A program made the translations under genes and the position numbers. Under the pieces are notes generated by a model. The model was not told the origin of the DNA, made no database searches, and worked only from the letters and a program-made list of their open reading frames with translations. A DNA stretch of 64,000 nucleotides from Microbacterium sp. ABRD28 (GTDB lineage Bacteria; Actinomycetota; Actinomycetes; Actinomycetales; Microbacteriaceae): assembly GCF_003850245.1 (NCBI RefSeq), contig NZ_CP031015.1:434001-498000 (forward strand). The letters run 5' to 3'. How positions within the stretch are numbered: position 1 is the first letter of the stretch; each line of letters begins with the position of its first letter. Of the stretch, positions 7,709 through 14,645 are shown one piece after another.

Positions 7709-8725
7709 GTCACGTTCCTTCGCCTCCCAGGCCACCCACTGCGGCAGAGGATCGTCGTAGGCCCGCCACGCCTCCGGTCCCGCCGCGAACTCGTCATCGG
7801 TCAGCGCCGCATCGTCGAGCAGTGCCACGACGGCGCGCACATCGAGATCCCAGCCCGTGATGGCGATCTCCTGGCCGATTGCCGACAGGCTGTCATCCGG
7901 AGGGATCGGATCCATCCACATCGCCGAGCCCGCCTGCTCCCACCGGGCCAAGAGCGTCGGCCGGGTGGCGAGACGACAGAAGCCCATCGACCGGATGACG
8001 GTGCCCCAGCGCCTCGAATCGATCTCGTTCAGCGACCGCACCAGCCGTCGCGGGTGGAACGGGCGCAACTGCTCGTACCGGAACGTCGTGACCCGCCGGT
8101 CGGTCATGTACGGGTCGTGCTTCTGGTCGAGCGCGCGCACCCATCCCGCTCGCTCGTACCGGCCCGCCCCGTCGGACACCGCGTCGCCGAGTGCTCGAAG
8201 ATCGTCGGAGAGCTGACGACTGAGCCGGATGCGCGCCATCGGGCTCAGGTGCGAGGCAAGCGACATCAGCAGCGAAAGGGTGGGGGTGTCGCACACCTCC
8301 CACCCGACGAACGCGACCACGTCGGCGAGCTCGATGAGAGCGGCGGCCTGCCGCGCCCACGCGCCGGTGTCACCCCGATCGTCGCCGTGCGCCGCACCGG
8401 CGACCAGAGCCTCGTCACTGGCGAGGTCATCGAGGAGGTGGGCGGCGTCGACGACGCAGATGATGCCGAACAGGGGAACGCCGTCGATCTCGGCGCCCGC
8501 CAGGTGGGCCGCGTCGACATCGGTCGCCGCATCGATGACGACCGCACGCCCCCGCGGCGCATCGGCGGTGGCGTGATCGAGAACGAGACCCTGCCCATGC
8601 CGGCGCCCGCCGGTCGCGCCGACGACGCGCCGCTCGGTGAGCTCAGCCAGGCGCTGCGCATATCGGCGACGCTCTGGAGCGCACACTCCGACGACCAGAA
8701 TCGAACCCGAATCCACATCCGACAC
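7706..8725 (-). CDS. CobW-C domain protein lacking the GTPase P-loop
   Basis: The 339-residue protein ends in a clear CobW C-terminal domain (about residues 215-290: TTFRYEQLRPFHPRRLVR, then GFCRLATRP and a W-rich strand), as in COG0523 metallochaperones such as YciC/ZagA. The N-terminal half aligns with the G domain only in outline: where GxxGxGKT is expected there is VGVCAPERRRYAQRL, the usual zinc-binding CxCC motif is missing, and the NKxD base-recognition motif is absent (FVGWEVCD occupies that place). GTP binding is therefore doubtful. GTG start at 8725 with AGGGG six bases upstream. It faces rpmJ across a Zur-box-like site and precedes the zinc importer, so it is probably zinc-regulated. 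Its biochemical role is unknown. Confidence 0.8.
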   Translation of the reverse strand: MSDVDSGSILVVGVCAPERRRYAQRLAELTERRVVGATGGRRHGQGLVLDHATADAPRGRAVVIDAATDVDAAHLAGAEIDGVPLFGIICVVDAAHLLDDLASDEALVAGAAHGDDRGDTGAWARQAAALIELADVVAFVGWEVCDTPTLSLLMSLASHLSPMARIRLSRQLSDDLRALGDAVSDGAGRYERAGWVRALDQKHDPYMTDRRVTTFRYEQLRPFHPRRLVRSLNEIDSRRWGTVIRSMGFCRLATRPTLLARWEQAGSAMWMDPIPPDDSLSAIGQEIAITGWDLDVRAVVALLDDAALTDDEFAAGPEAWRAYDDPLPQWVAWEAKERD

Positions 8726-8791
8726 CTCGGACCCCTCTCCGCCGGCCGCCGTCGCTTTGACGATCGACCCGTGGTGAGCCTAGCCTGTTAT

Positions 8792-8806
8792 TGATAACTA
8801 TTCTCA
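8792..8806. promoter_or_regulatory. Zur-box-like operator between CobW-like gene and rpmJ
   Basis: TGATAACTATTCTCA, an inverted repeat with one mismatch between arms, sits in the 96-base gap between two divergent genes, 15 bases before the rpmJ GTG. The GAGGAGG that follows is a strong ribosome binding site for rpmJ. The site could control both directions. Similarity to the boxes at 7694 and 10216 supports Zur. Confidence 0.75.
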
Positions 8807-8821
8807 ATAAGAGGAGGGCCC

Positions 8822-8944
8822 GTGAAGGTTCGCGCATCTCTGAAGTCTCTGAAGAGTCAGCCCGGTGCGCAGGTGGTGCGCCGGCGAGGCCGCGTGTTCG
8901 TGATCAACAAGCTCAATCCGCGGTTCAAGGGCCGTCAGGGCTGA
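8822..8944 (+). CDS. rpmJ: Ribosomal protein L36, cysteine-free (zinc-independent) paralogue
   Basis: Forty residues beginning [11 protein letters not shown] and ending [10 protein letters not shown], clearly bL36 of the large ribosomal subunit. The zinc-ribbon ligands of the normal form (CxxC...C...H) are absent; there is no cysteine at all. Such C-minus paralogues replace the zinc-binding form when zinc is short, freeing zinc from ribosomes, and are classic Zur targets; the Zur-box-like site just upstream fits. The start is a GTG with GAGGAGG five bases before it. A C-plus copy is expected elsewhere in the genome. Confidence 0.95.
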   Translation: MKVRASLKSLKSQPGAQVVRRRGRVFVINKLNPRFKGRQG

Positions 8945-8948
8945 CCCG

Positions 8949-8966
8949 CGCCGCCGCGCGGCGGCG
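8949..8966. terminator. GC-only palindrome between convergent genes
   Basis: A perfectly self-complementary 18-base G/C sequence occupies the gap between the stop of rpmJ and the stop of the convergent His-rich gene. It could fold into a seven-base stem and act as a two-way terminator, but lacks a T run, as is common in high-GC actinobacteria. Confidence 0.4.
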
Positions 8967-8967
8967 A

Positions 8968-9120
8968 TCAGTGCTCGTCGTAGTGGTCGCCGTGCAGCGC
9001 GTGCTTGTGGCCGTCGTGGACGAAATCCACGTGGTCGCCGTGCGGCACGGCCTCGTGTCCACAGTCGGAACCGTGCTCGTGCTCGGCCAGGGAGTGCTCG
9101 GCGTGGGTTTCCGTGCTCAT
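8968..9120 (-). CDS. Small His/Asp/Glu-rich protein, putative zinc buffer
   Basis: Fifty residues starting MSTETHAEHSLAEHEHGSD, with 12 histidines, many acidic residues and a single Cys in DCGHE. No signal peptide and no recognised domain. The ORF is supported by an AAGGAG ribosome binding site seven bases before its ATG and by its position 10 bases downstream of the ArsR/SmtB-type repressor gene in the same direction. Composition and context suggest a cytoplasmic metal buffer or metallothionein-like peptide switched on by the repressor when metal is in excess; alternatively a metal-delivery peptide. Both are inference. Confidence 0.75.
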   Translation of the reverse strand: MSTETHAEHSLAEHEHGSDCGHEAVPHGDHVDFVHDGHKHALHGDHYDEH

Positions 9121-9130
9121 GGATCGCTCC

Positions 9131-9442
9131 TTATCGTGGTGATTTCTCCCGGGGGCTCTCTTCGAGAGCGTGGGCGATCGCGTCGTCGACGACGTTCGCG
9201 ATGTGGTGATCGGCGAGCTGGTACGTCGCCTCGCGGCCGGCGCGCGACACCGTCACGATGCCCGCCTGTCGAAGCGTGCGCAGGTGCTGCGAGACCAGCG
9301 GCTGCGTCAGCCCGCTGCGCGACGCGAGTTCGGTCACGCCCGTCGCCTCGGCAGCCAGCAGGCGCAGCAGGCGCAGCCTCGACGTCGACCCCAGCACCTT
9401 GAACAGCGCTGCGGTGGCCTCGAGACCGGCATCCGTCTCCAC
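9131..9442 (-). CDS. ArsR/SmtB-family metal-responsive repressor
   Basis: Winged-helix repressor of 103 residues; the recognition helix is in SGLTQPLVSQHLRTLRQAG. The last helix contains ADHHIANVVDDAIAHALEE, in which D, H, H and E fall at offsets 0, 2, 13 and 16. That is the alpha-5 zinc site of SmtB (D104, H106, H117, E120), so a zinc-type (or cobalt) response is likely rather than arsenic. The alpha-3 Cys site is absent. GTG start at 9442. It leads a two-gene run with the His-rich small gene and follows aztA in the same direction; an inverted repeat upstream is its probable operator. Confidence 0.88.
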   Translation of the reverse strand: METDAGLEATAALFKVLGSTSRLRLLRLLAAEATGVTELASRSGLTQPLVSQHLRTLRQAGIVTVSRAGREATYQLADHHIANVVDDAIAHALEESPREKSPR

Positions 9443-9470
9443 GAACTCGAGCTCATCGGATATCTAAGAA

Positions 9471-9493
9471 GATTGCAATGCATTTATGCAATC
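9471..9493. promoter_or_regulatory. Inverted repeat, probable ArsR/SmtB operator
   Basis: GATTGCA and TGCAATC form perfect seven-base arms around a nine-base AT-rich centre, 29 bases upstream of the ArsR-type gene. On the minus strand the repeat supplies a TTGCAT that could be a -35 element, so a bound repressor would block the promoter. AT-rich imperfect palindromes of this type are typical operators of SmtB/CzrA relatives. Confidence 0.65.
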
Positions 9494-9507
9494 GGGAATG
9501 ATTCTCG
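9493..9507. promoter_or_regulatory. Degenerate Zur-box-like site upstream of arsR
   Basis: CGGGAATGATTCTCG matches TGAGAATGATTCTCA at 12 of 15 positions and touches the ArsR-type operator. If functional, the repressor/His-rich pair would be under both zinc-deficiency and zinc-excess control. The match is weaker than the other three sites. Confidence 0.4.
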
Positions 9508-9513
9508 CTGCGG

Positions 9514-10197
9514 TCAGGATGCGGGCGTTCGCCCCATCGCCCTCAGGCGACCCGCATCGAGCCGAAGCGTTCGATCGGCGAGCGCGAGCACGGAGTGCTC
9601 GTGCGACACACAGACGACGGCGACACCGGAACGCGCCGACTCCCGGAGGGTCGCACGGATGCACGCGGCGCTGTCGGCGTCGAGCCCCGTGGTCGGCTCA
9701 TCGAGGAGCAGAAGCTCCGGCGTGCGCGCCAGCGCCTGGGCCAGCAGCGCCCGCTGACGCTGCCCCCCCGACACCTCTGCGAAGGACCGGGTCGCGAGAT
9801 CGGCGATACCCAGCTGGTCGAGCACTGCCGCAACCCTCCGGCGGCGGGGGGCTCGCGCTGTCCGGCTCGGCACACCCAGAGAGACCACGTCTCCGACGGT
9901 GATCGGAAGCAGGGGCGACACCGCGACCAGCTGGGGGACGTAGGCCAGCGAGGCCGTCACCTCCCGCGTTCCCCGCGTCGGCTGCCGCACACCCGCGAGC
10001 ACCTCCAGGAGCGTCGACTTGCCCGCGCCGTTCGGTCCCGCGATAGTCATGATCTCGCCGCGCACGACCTCGATGCTGACGTCGGACAGGGCGGAGCGGC
10101 CCGCGAACTCGACGCCGATCCGACTCAGGCGAACAATCGGAGACGGCGAGGCGGGGGCGCCTCGCGGGCGAGCGCGGTGCGTCACGAGGTTCAGCAT
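9514..10197 (-). CDS. aztA: Zinc ABC transporter ATP-binding protein AztA
   Basis: ABC ATPase of 227 residues with Walker A GPNGAGKST, Q-loop VPQL, signature VSGGQRQRALLAQAL, Walker B LLLLDEP and switch His VSHEHS. Small size and context with permease, SBP and AztD-like genes match AztA of the AztABCD zinc uptake system. It is transcribed away from aztB; the 52-base gap holds a strong Zur-box-like palindrome, so one operator can govern both arms. Downstream in the same direction, after 71 bases, is the ArsR-type gene. Confidence 0.85.
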   Translation of the reverse strand: MLNLVTHRARPRGAPASPSPIVRLSRIGVEFAGRSALSDVSIEVVRGEIMTIAGPNGAGKSTLLEVLAGVRQPTRGTREVTASLAYVPQLVAVSPLLPITVGDVVSLGVPSRTARAPRRRRVAAVLDQLGIADLATRSFAEVSGGQRQRALLAQALARTPELLLLDEPTTGLDADSAACIRATLRESARSGVAVVCVSHEHSVLALADRTLRLDAGRLRAMGRTPAS

Positions 10198-10215
10198 CCG
10201 GCATCCTTTCGATTT

Positions 10216-10230
10216 TGAGAATCATTCTCA
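10216..10230. promoter_or_regulatory. Zur-box-like operator between aztA and aztB
   Basis: TGAGAATCATTCTCA, seven-base perfect arms around one central base, lies between divergent aztA (start 10197) and aztB (start 10250). It closely resembles published actinobacterial Zur boxes. Its symmetrical position suggests joint repression of both transcripts. Confidence 0.82.
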
Positions 10231-10249
10231 TCAAGCCTACGGTGGGCTC

Positions 10250-11134
10250 GTGCCCGCTCTGATCGACGCCCTCTTCGCGCCCTTCGCGCTCGAGTTCGTG
10301 CAGCGGGCCTTCCTCGGCGGAGCGCTCGTCGCGGTGCTCTGCGGAGTCGTGGGCACCTGGGTCGTCATCCGCGGCATGGCCTTCCTCGGCGAAGCGCTGG
10401 GGCACGGGATGCTTCCCGGGGTCGCCCTCGCCACCGTTCTCGGCATCCCCGTGCTCGTGGGCGGGGCCATCGGCGCGACCGCCATGAGCGTCGGCGTGGC
10501 GGCCCTGCAGCGTCGGGGACGCCTGTCGTACGACACCAGCATCGGCCTGCTGTTCGTCGCGATGCTGTCGCTGGGTGTCATCGTCATCTCGTTCTCGGGA
10601 AACTTCGCCACCGACGCCACCGCCATCCTCTTCGGAGACATCCTTGCCATCTCCGCCGGCGACCTCGTCGTGCTCGCCGCCGCGTGCGGGATCGGCGTCC
10701 TGGTGGCCGCCCTCGCCCATCGCCGGTTCGTGGCCCTCGCGCTCGACACACGGATCGCGACCGTGCTGGGCTATCGTCCCCGTCTCGCCCAGGCGGTCCT
10801 CGTGGGGCTCGTCACCCTCGCCGTCGTCGCCTCGTACCAGGCTGTCGGATCGCTGCTGGTCGTCGGTCTCCTGCTCGCGCCTGCGGTGGCCGCCGGCGGG
10901 TGGACAGCGCGGATTCCGAGCCGGATGCTGCTGGCCGCCGCCTTCGGAATCGCGGCCGTGTTCACGGGCCTTCTCGCCTCGTGGCACTTCGCCTCCGCTG
11001 CCGGAGCGTCGGTCGCCGCGGCGGCCATCGCCCTGGCCGGGGGGTCGACCCTGATCCGCGCCGCTGTCGGCGCTCGCGGACGTCGGCGGCGCGGAGCGCC
11101 TGAGGGGCGCACGCCCGCGCCCGCCGTCGCCTGA
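10250..11134 (+). CDS. aztB: Zinc ABC transporter permease AztB
   Basis: ABC-3 family permease of 294 residues with eight or so membrane segments; VIRGMAFLGEALGHGMLPGVALA and YQAVGSLLVVGLLLAPAVAAG are family signatures. The frame is open far upstream, but the GTG at 10250 begins the hydrophobic start VPALIDALFAPF and lies 20 bases after the Zur-box-like site, so earlier starts would place the operator inside the gene. The ribosome binding site is weak (GGTGGG). The Arg-rich tail is cytoplasmic. Works with AztA and the SBP encoded downstream. Confidence 0.85.
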   Translation: MPALIDALFAPFALEFVQRAFLGGALVAVLCGVVGTWVVIRGMAFLGEALGHGMLPGVALATVLGIPVLVGGAIGATAMSVGVAALQRRGRLSYDTSIGLLFVAMLSLGVIVISFSGNFATDATAILFGDILAISAGDLVVLAAACGIGVLVAALAHRRFVALALDTRIATVLGYRPRLAQAVLVGLVTLAVVASYQAVGSLLVVGLLLAPAVAAGGWTARIPSRMLLAAAFGIAAVFTGLLASWHFASAAGASVAAAAIALAGGSTLIRAAVGARGRRRRGAPEGRTPAPAVA

Positions 11135-11163
11135 CCCGTCCATCCCCCTCTCGGAGAGAATCC

Positions 11164-12408
11164 ATGCGTTCCCGCGTCTTCGCCCTCACCGTCGCCGTCC
11201 TCGCCGTCGGTCTCACCGCGTGCGCCGGCACCCCGGCGACCGCCCCCTCGTCCGAAGCCTCCGCCGCCGACGACGATCACGGCGAGCGCGCGGGCGCCAC
11301 CGAGCTCACCGAAGCCCCGCTGGGACTGACGATGATCGACGCGGCCGGCACCGTGACCCACCTCGACCTGTGGGACGAGAACCTCTCCGACCTCGGTGCG
11401 ATCGCCCCGCCCCGGAGCGTCGCGAGCGACGGGCGCTACCTCTTCGCCGAGACCCCCACCGGAGTCGAGATCGTCGACTCGGGCGTGTGGACCTGGGACC
11501 ACGTCGACCACTTCCACTACTACCGCGCCTCCCCCGAGATCCTCGGGACGGTCGAGGGGCAGGGTCCGGTGCGCGTGGCGACGACGACCCAGTCGATGTC
11601 GGGGAGCACCGGAGTCTTCTTCGAGGGCTCGGGTGAAGCGGTGCTCCTGGACACCGAGGCTCTCTCGCGCGGTGAGCTGACCGAGCGGTTCCGGCTCGAG
11701 GTCACGCCGCACGACGGCCTGGTGGTCCCCGTCGGATCGTTCGCGCTGGTCACCGAGGCGGGGCCGGACGGCCGAGTCGAGCAGGTCGCCGCGTACACGG
11801 GCGACGGCGCCCCGGTGGGGATGCAGGCGACGTGCCCCGAGGCGCGCGGCACGATCACGACCCGCGTCGGCGCCGTGATCGGATGCCGCGACGCGGCCCT
11901 CCTCGCGGAGGTCGTCGCCGGCGAGCTCACGCTCTCGCGGATCCCGTATCCGCCCGGTACGACAGCAGCCCCCGCGGAGTCGTTCCACAACCGGGAGGGG
12001 CGCCCGACTGTGGCGGCTCTCGCCGGAGAGTTCGGCGCGGACGGGATCTGGCTGCTGAACACCCGCGCGCAGACCTGGACGCTCCTGCCCTCACCCGAGC
12101 CGTTGGTCACCGTCACCGCGGTCGACGACGACGCCGACACCGTGCTCGCCCTGACCGGGGACGGGCGTCTGATCGTGCTCGACGGCACCGACGGCGCCGT
12201 GCGGGCTCGGACCGAGCCGCTCGTCGCAGCCTCGATCGACGACGCCGGCGCCCGGATCCCGGCGATCGTCGCCGACGCGCAACGGGCGTACGTGTCCGGG
12301 CCCCGGGAGCAGAAGCTCTTCGAGATCGACTTCGCCGACGATGCGCGCATCGCGCGCACCTTCGACACGGCTGCGCCGTTCGAGTTCACCGCGGGGACCG
12401 GGCGATGA
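11164..12408 (+). CDS. AztD-like secreted lipoprotein, first copy
   Basis: Lipoprotein of 414 residues: signal peptide ending GLTACAG (Cys20), an acidic linker with DDDHGE, then a beta-propeller-like body. A His cluster, WDHVDHFHYYR (about residues 111-121), is a probable metal site. The middle and end align in outline with the aztD product two genes downstream: CPEARG...VIGCRDAALL matches CPGVHG...VFGCENGALIY, and the C-termini correspond. I infer a diverged AztD-type zinc metallochaperone that loads the SBP. It overlaps aztC by ATGA. Which of the two copies is the true AztD equivalent cannot be settled by eye. Confidence 0.75.
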   Translation: MRSRVFALTVAVLAVGLTACAGTPATAPSSEASAADDDHGERAGATELTEAPLGLTMIDAAGTVTHLDLWDENLSDLGAIAPPRSVASDGRYLFAETPTGVEIVDSGVWTWDHVDHFHYYRASPEILGTVEGQGPVRVATTTQSMSGSTGVFFEGSGEAVLLDTEALSRGELTERFRLEVTPHDGLVVPVGSFALVTEAGPDGRVEQVAAYTGDGAPVGMQATCPEARGTITTRVGAVIGCRDAALLAEVVAGELTLSRIPYPPGTTAAPAESFHNREGRPTVAALAGEFGADGIWLLNTRAQTWTLLPSPEPLVTVTAVDDDADTVLALTGDGRLIVLDGTDGAVRARTEPLVAASIDDAGARIPAIVADAQRAYVSGPREQKLFEIDFADDARIARTFDTAAPFEFTAGTGR

Positions 12409-13337
12409 GCGCGCGTCGGACGCCGCGAGGGCGGCTCGTGGCGGCACTCCTCGTTGCGGGGTTGACGGCGTCGATGCTCGCCGGGTGCGCAGCGGCCGGT
12501 GAGGAGCGTCCGCTCGTCGTGGTGACCACCAACATCCTCGGCGACGTCGTCGAAGAGCTCGTCGGAGGCGAGGCGGAGGTCCTCACGCTGATGAAGCCCA
12601 ACGCCGATCCGCACTCGTTCGAGATCTCGGCGCAGGAGGCGGCGCGGCTGCGCAGCGCCGACCTGATCGTCTCGAACGGACTCGGCCTCGAGGAGGGTCT
12701 GCAGCAGCACCTCGATGCGGCAGCGGCCGACGGCGTCGCCGCTTTCGTCGCCGGCGACGTGATCGACGTCCTCGCCTACCGCGACGGCGACGCGGCCGGC
12801 ACCCCGGACTCGCACTTCTGGACCGATCCCGCGCGGATGCGTGACGTGGTGGATGCGCTGGAGCCGGTGCTGTCCGACCTCGACGGAGTCGCGTCGCCCG
12901 AGGTGACCGCACGCAGCGCGGAATACCGGTCCGCGATCGACGAGCTCGACGCCGAGATGACGCGGGCCTTCGCGGCGATCCCCGCCGAACGGAGGGCTCT
13001 GGTGACCAACCACCATGTGTTCGGCTACCTCGCCGACCGCTTCGACTTCGAGGTCGTGGGTGCGGTCATCCCGGGGGGCACGACCCTCGCCGCCCCGTCC
13101 GCGTCCGATCTGGCCGATCTCGTCACGGCGGTCGAGAGAACAGGCGTGCCGGCGATCTTCGCCGAGTCGTCCTCGCCGGATCGACTCGTCCGCGCGCTCG
13201 CCGAGGAGGCCGACGTCCATGTCGATGTCGTGGAGCTCTTCACCGAGTCGCTCACCGACGCCGAGGGCGGCGCTCCGGACTACCTGACCATGATGCGCGT
13301 CAACACCGAGCGCATCTCCACCGGACTCTCCCGCTGA
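12405..13337 (+). CDS. aztC: Zinc ABC transporter substrate-binding lipoprotein AztC
   Basis: Cluster 9 (A-I) solute-binding protein of 310 residues. Lipobox SMLAGCA (Cys at about 27). All four expected metal ligand positions are visible: PHSFE, SHFWTD, TNHHVFGYLADRF and AESSSPD. Unlike the SBP at 6568-7674 there is no His-rich loop, which fits AztC proteins that receive zinc from the chaperone AztD. ATG at 12405 overlaps the stop of the preceding gene (ATGA), and the next gene follows within 12 bases, so SBP and both AztD-like proteins are made together. Confidence 0.88.
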   Translation: MSARRTPRGRLVAALLVAGLTASMLAGCAAAGEERPLVVVTTNILGDVVEELVGGEAEVLTLMKPNADPHSFEISAQEAARLRSADLIVSNGLGLEEGLQQHLDAAAADGVAAFVAGDVIDVLAYRDGDAAGTPDSHFWTDPARMRDVVDALEPVLSDLDGVASPEVTARSAEYRSAIDELDAEMTRAFAAIPAERRALVTNHHVFGYLADRFDFEVVGAVIPGGTTLAAPSASDLADLVTAVERTGVPAIFAESSSPDRLVRALAEEADVHVDVVELFTESLTDAEGGAPDYLTMMRVNTERISTGLSR

Positions 13338-13348
13338 GGGTCCACCCC

Positions 13349-14578
13349 ATGAAGAAGAAAGGCATCATGCGCACTTCCCCTTTGCGCCGCGCGGGCATCA
13401 CCGCGCTCACCATCGGAGCGGTCGTGACCCTGGCCGCGTGCTCGTCGGGCGCCGCAACCGGTTCCGCCGCACCGGCGACGCCCGACTCCCCGTCCGCCTC
13501 CCCCGGTCCTCGTGTCGCGGTCGGTTATGAGGGCGGGGTCGTCGTCCTCGACGGTGACACTCTCGAGCCGGTCGCCGAATTCGACTCCGAGGAGTTCATC
13601 CGCCTGAACCCGGCCGGCGACGACCGGCACGTGATGGTGACGATGAGCGAGGGCTTCCAGGTGCTCGACACCGCCGCGGGGACAGCGGAGGAGCCCGAGC
13701 TCACCGATCTCGTGTTCGAGGCCGACAAACCCGGCCACGTCGTCCGGCACGCCGGCAAGACGATCCTGTACGCCGACGGCACGAGCGACACCACCATCTT
13801 CGACACCGCCGACCTCGCGGCATCCGAGGGTCTTCCCGACGTCGAGACGATCGAGGGTGTGGAAGCGCATCACGGTGTGTCGATCGTCCTCGAGGACGGG
13901 ACCTTCCTCACCACCGTCGGCAACGCCGACGGCCGCAGCGGCATCACCGCCCAGGACGCAGGCGGAACGGTCATCGCCGAGACCGATCAGTGCCCGGGCG
14001 TGCACGGCGAAGGGACCGCGAAAGATGAGGTCGTCGTGTTCGGGTGCGAGAACGGCGCGCTGATCTACGACGGCGGCGAGATCGTCAAGCTCGATTCGCC
14101 GGATCAGCCCTACGGCCGTATCGGGAACGCGTTCACGACCGAAACCAGCCCCATCGTGCTGATGGACTACAAGAACGATCCCGACGCAGAGGGGGTCCTG
14201 CTCAGCGCGGTCACCCTCGTCGACACCGACGCGCGCACCCTCGAGGTCATCGAGATGCCGGAGGGGGCGCAGTACACCTTCCGCGACCTCGCGCGGGGGC
14301 CCGGCGACCTCGGGTACATCCTCGCCTCCGACGGCTCGATCCACGTCCTCGACCCGACCTCGGGTGAGTTCGTCGACGAGTTCCCGGTGATCCAGGCTTG
14401 GGAGGGCCCGGCGGAGTGGCAGGACCCGCACCCCGCCATCCTCGTGTCCGGCGACATCGCCTACGTGACCGAGCCGGCCGCGAACGCGGTCCACGCCGTG
14501 GATCTCATCACCGGCGAGGTCGTCGCGACGACCGAGCTCGACGCCGTTCCGAACGAGTTCGCCGTCGCTGCCGGCTGA
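13349..14578 (+). CDS. aztD: Zinc metallochaperone AztD
   Basis: Lipoprotein of 409 residues: basic start, hydrophobic core, lipobox TLAACSS, then an Ala/Ser/Pro linker and an AztD-type seven-bladed propeller. Diagnostic stretches are GVEAHHGVSIVL, DQCPGVHGEG and VVFGCENGALIYDGG, with two cysteines well placed for a disulfide. AztD proteins bind zinc in the periplasm or at the surface and pass it to AztC. A second ATG (13367) is an alternative start; the first is kept because GAGGG lies upstream. Last gene of the plus-strand operon, closed by a strong hairpin. Confidence 0.85.
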   Translation: MKKKGIMRTSPLRRAGITALTIGAVVTLAACSSGAATGSAAPATPDSPSASPGPRVAVGYEGGVVVLDGDTLEPVAEFDSEEFIRLNPAGDDRHVMVTMSEGFQVLDTAAGTAEEPELTDLVFEADKPGHVVRHAGKTILYADGTSDTTIFDTADLAASEGLPDVETIEGVEAHHGVSIVLEDGTFLTTVGNADGRSGITAQDAGGTVIAETDQCPGVHGEGTAKDEVVVFGCENGALIYDGGEIVKLDSPDQPYGRIGNAFTTETSPIVLMDYKNDPDAEGVLLSAVTLVDTDARTLEVIEMPEGAQYTFRDLARGPGDLGYILASDGSIHVLDPTSGEFVDEFPVIQAWEGPAEWQDPHPAILVSGDIAYVTEPAANAVHAVDLITGEVVATTELDAVPNEFAVAAG

Positions 14579-14585
14579 CATCGAC

Positions 14586-14630
14586 GAACGCGCACGCCCC
14601 CCGTCGCCTCGGCGGGGGGCGTGCGCGTTC
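14586..14630. terminator. Bidirectional hairpin terminator after aztD
   Basis: Eighteen-base perfect arms (14586-14603 and 14613-14630) around a nine-base loop, lying between the convergent stops of aztD and the multicopper oxidase gene. The stem is almost pure G/C with no long T run. Confidence 0.85.
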
Positions 14631-14645
14631 GCACGACCGGTCGGG

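Noticed and set aside
9698..11143. Minus-strand frame of about 480 codons across aztA and aztB
   Set aside because: Low-complexity Gly/Arg/Asp content and overlap with real genes on both strands; no start context.
10771..11988. Long open frame on the minus strand opposite aztB and the AztD-like gene
   Set aside because: Arg/Gly/Asp-rich with no domain, lies fully antisense to two well-supported genes, and is typical of high-GC shadow frames.
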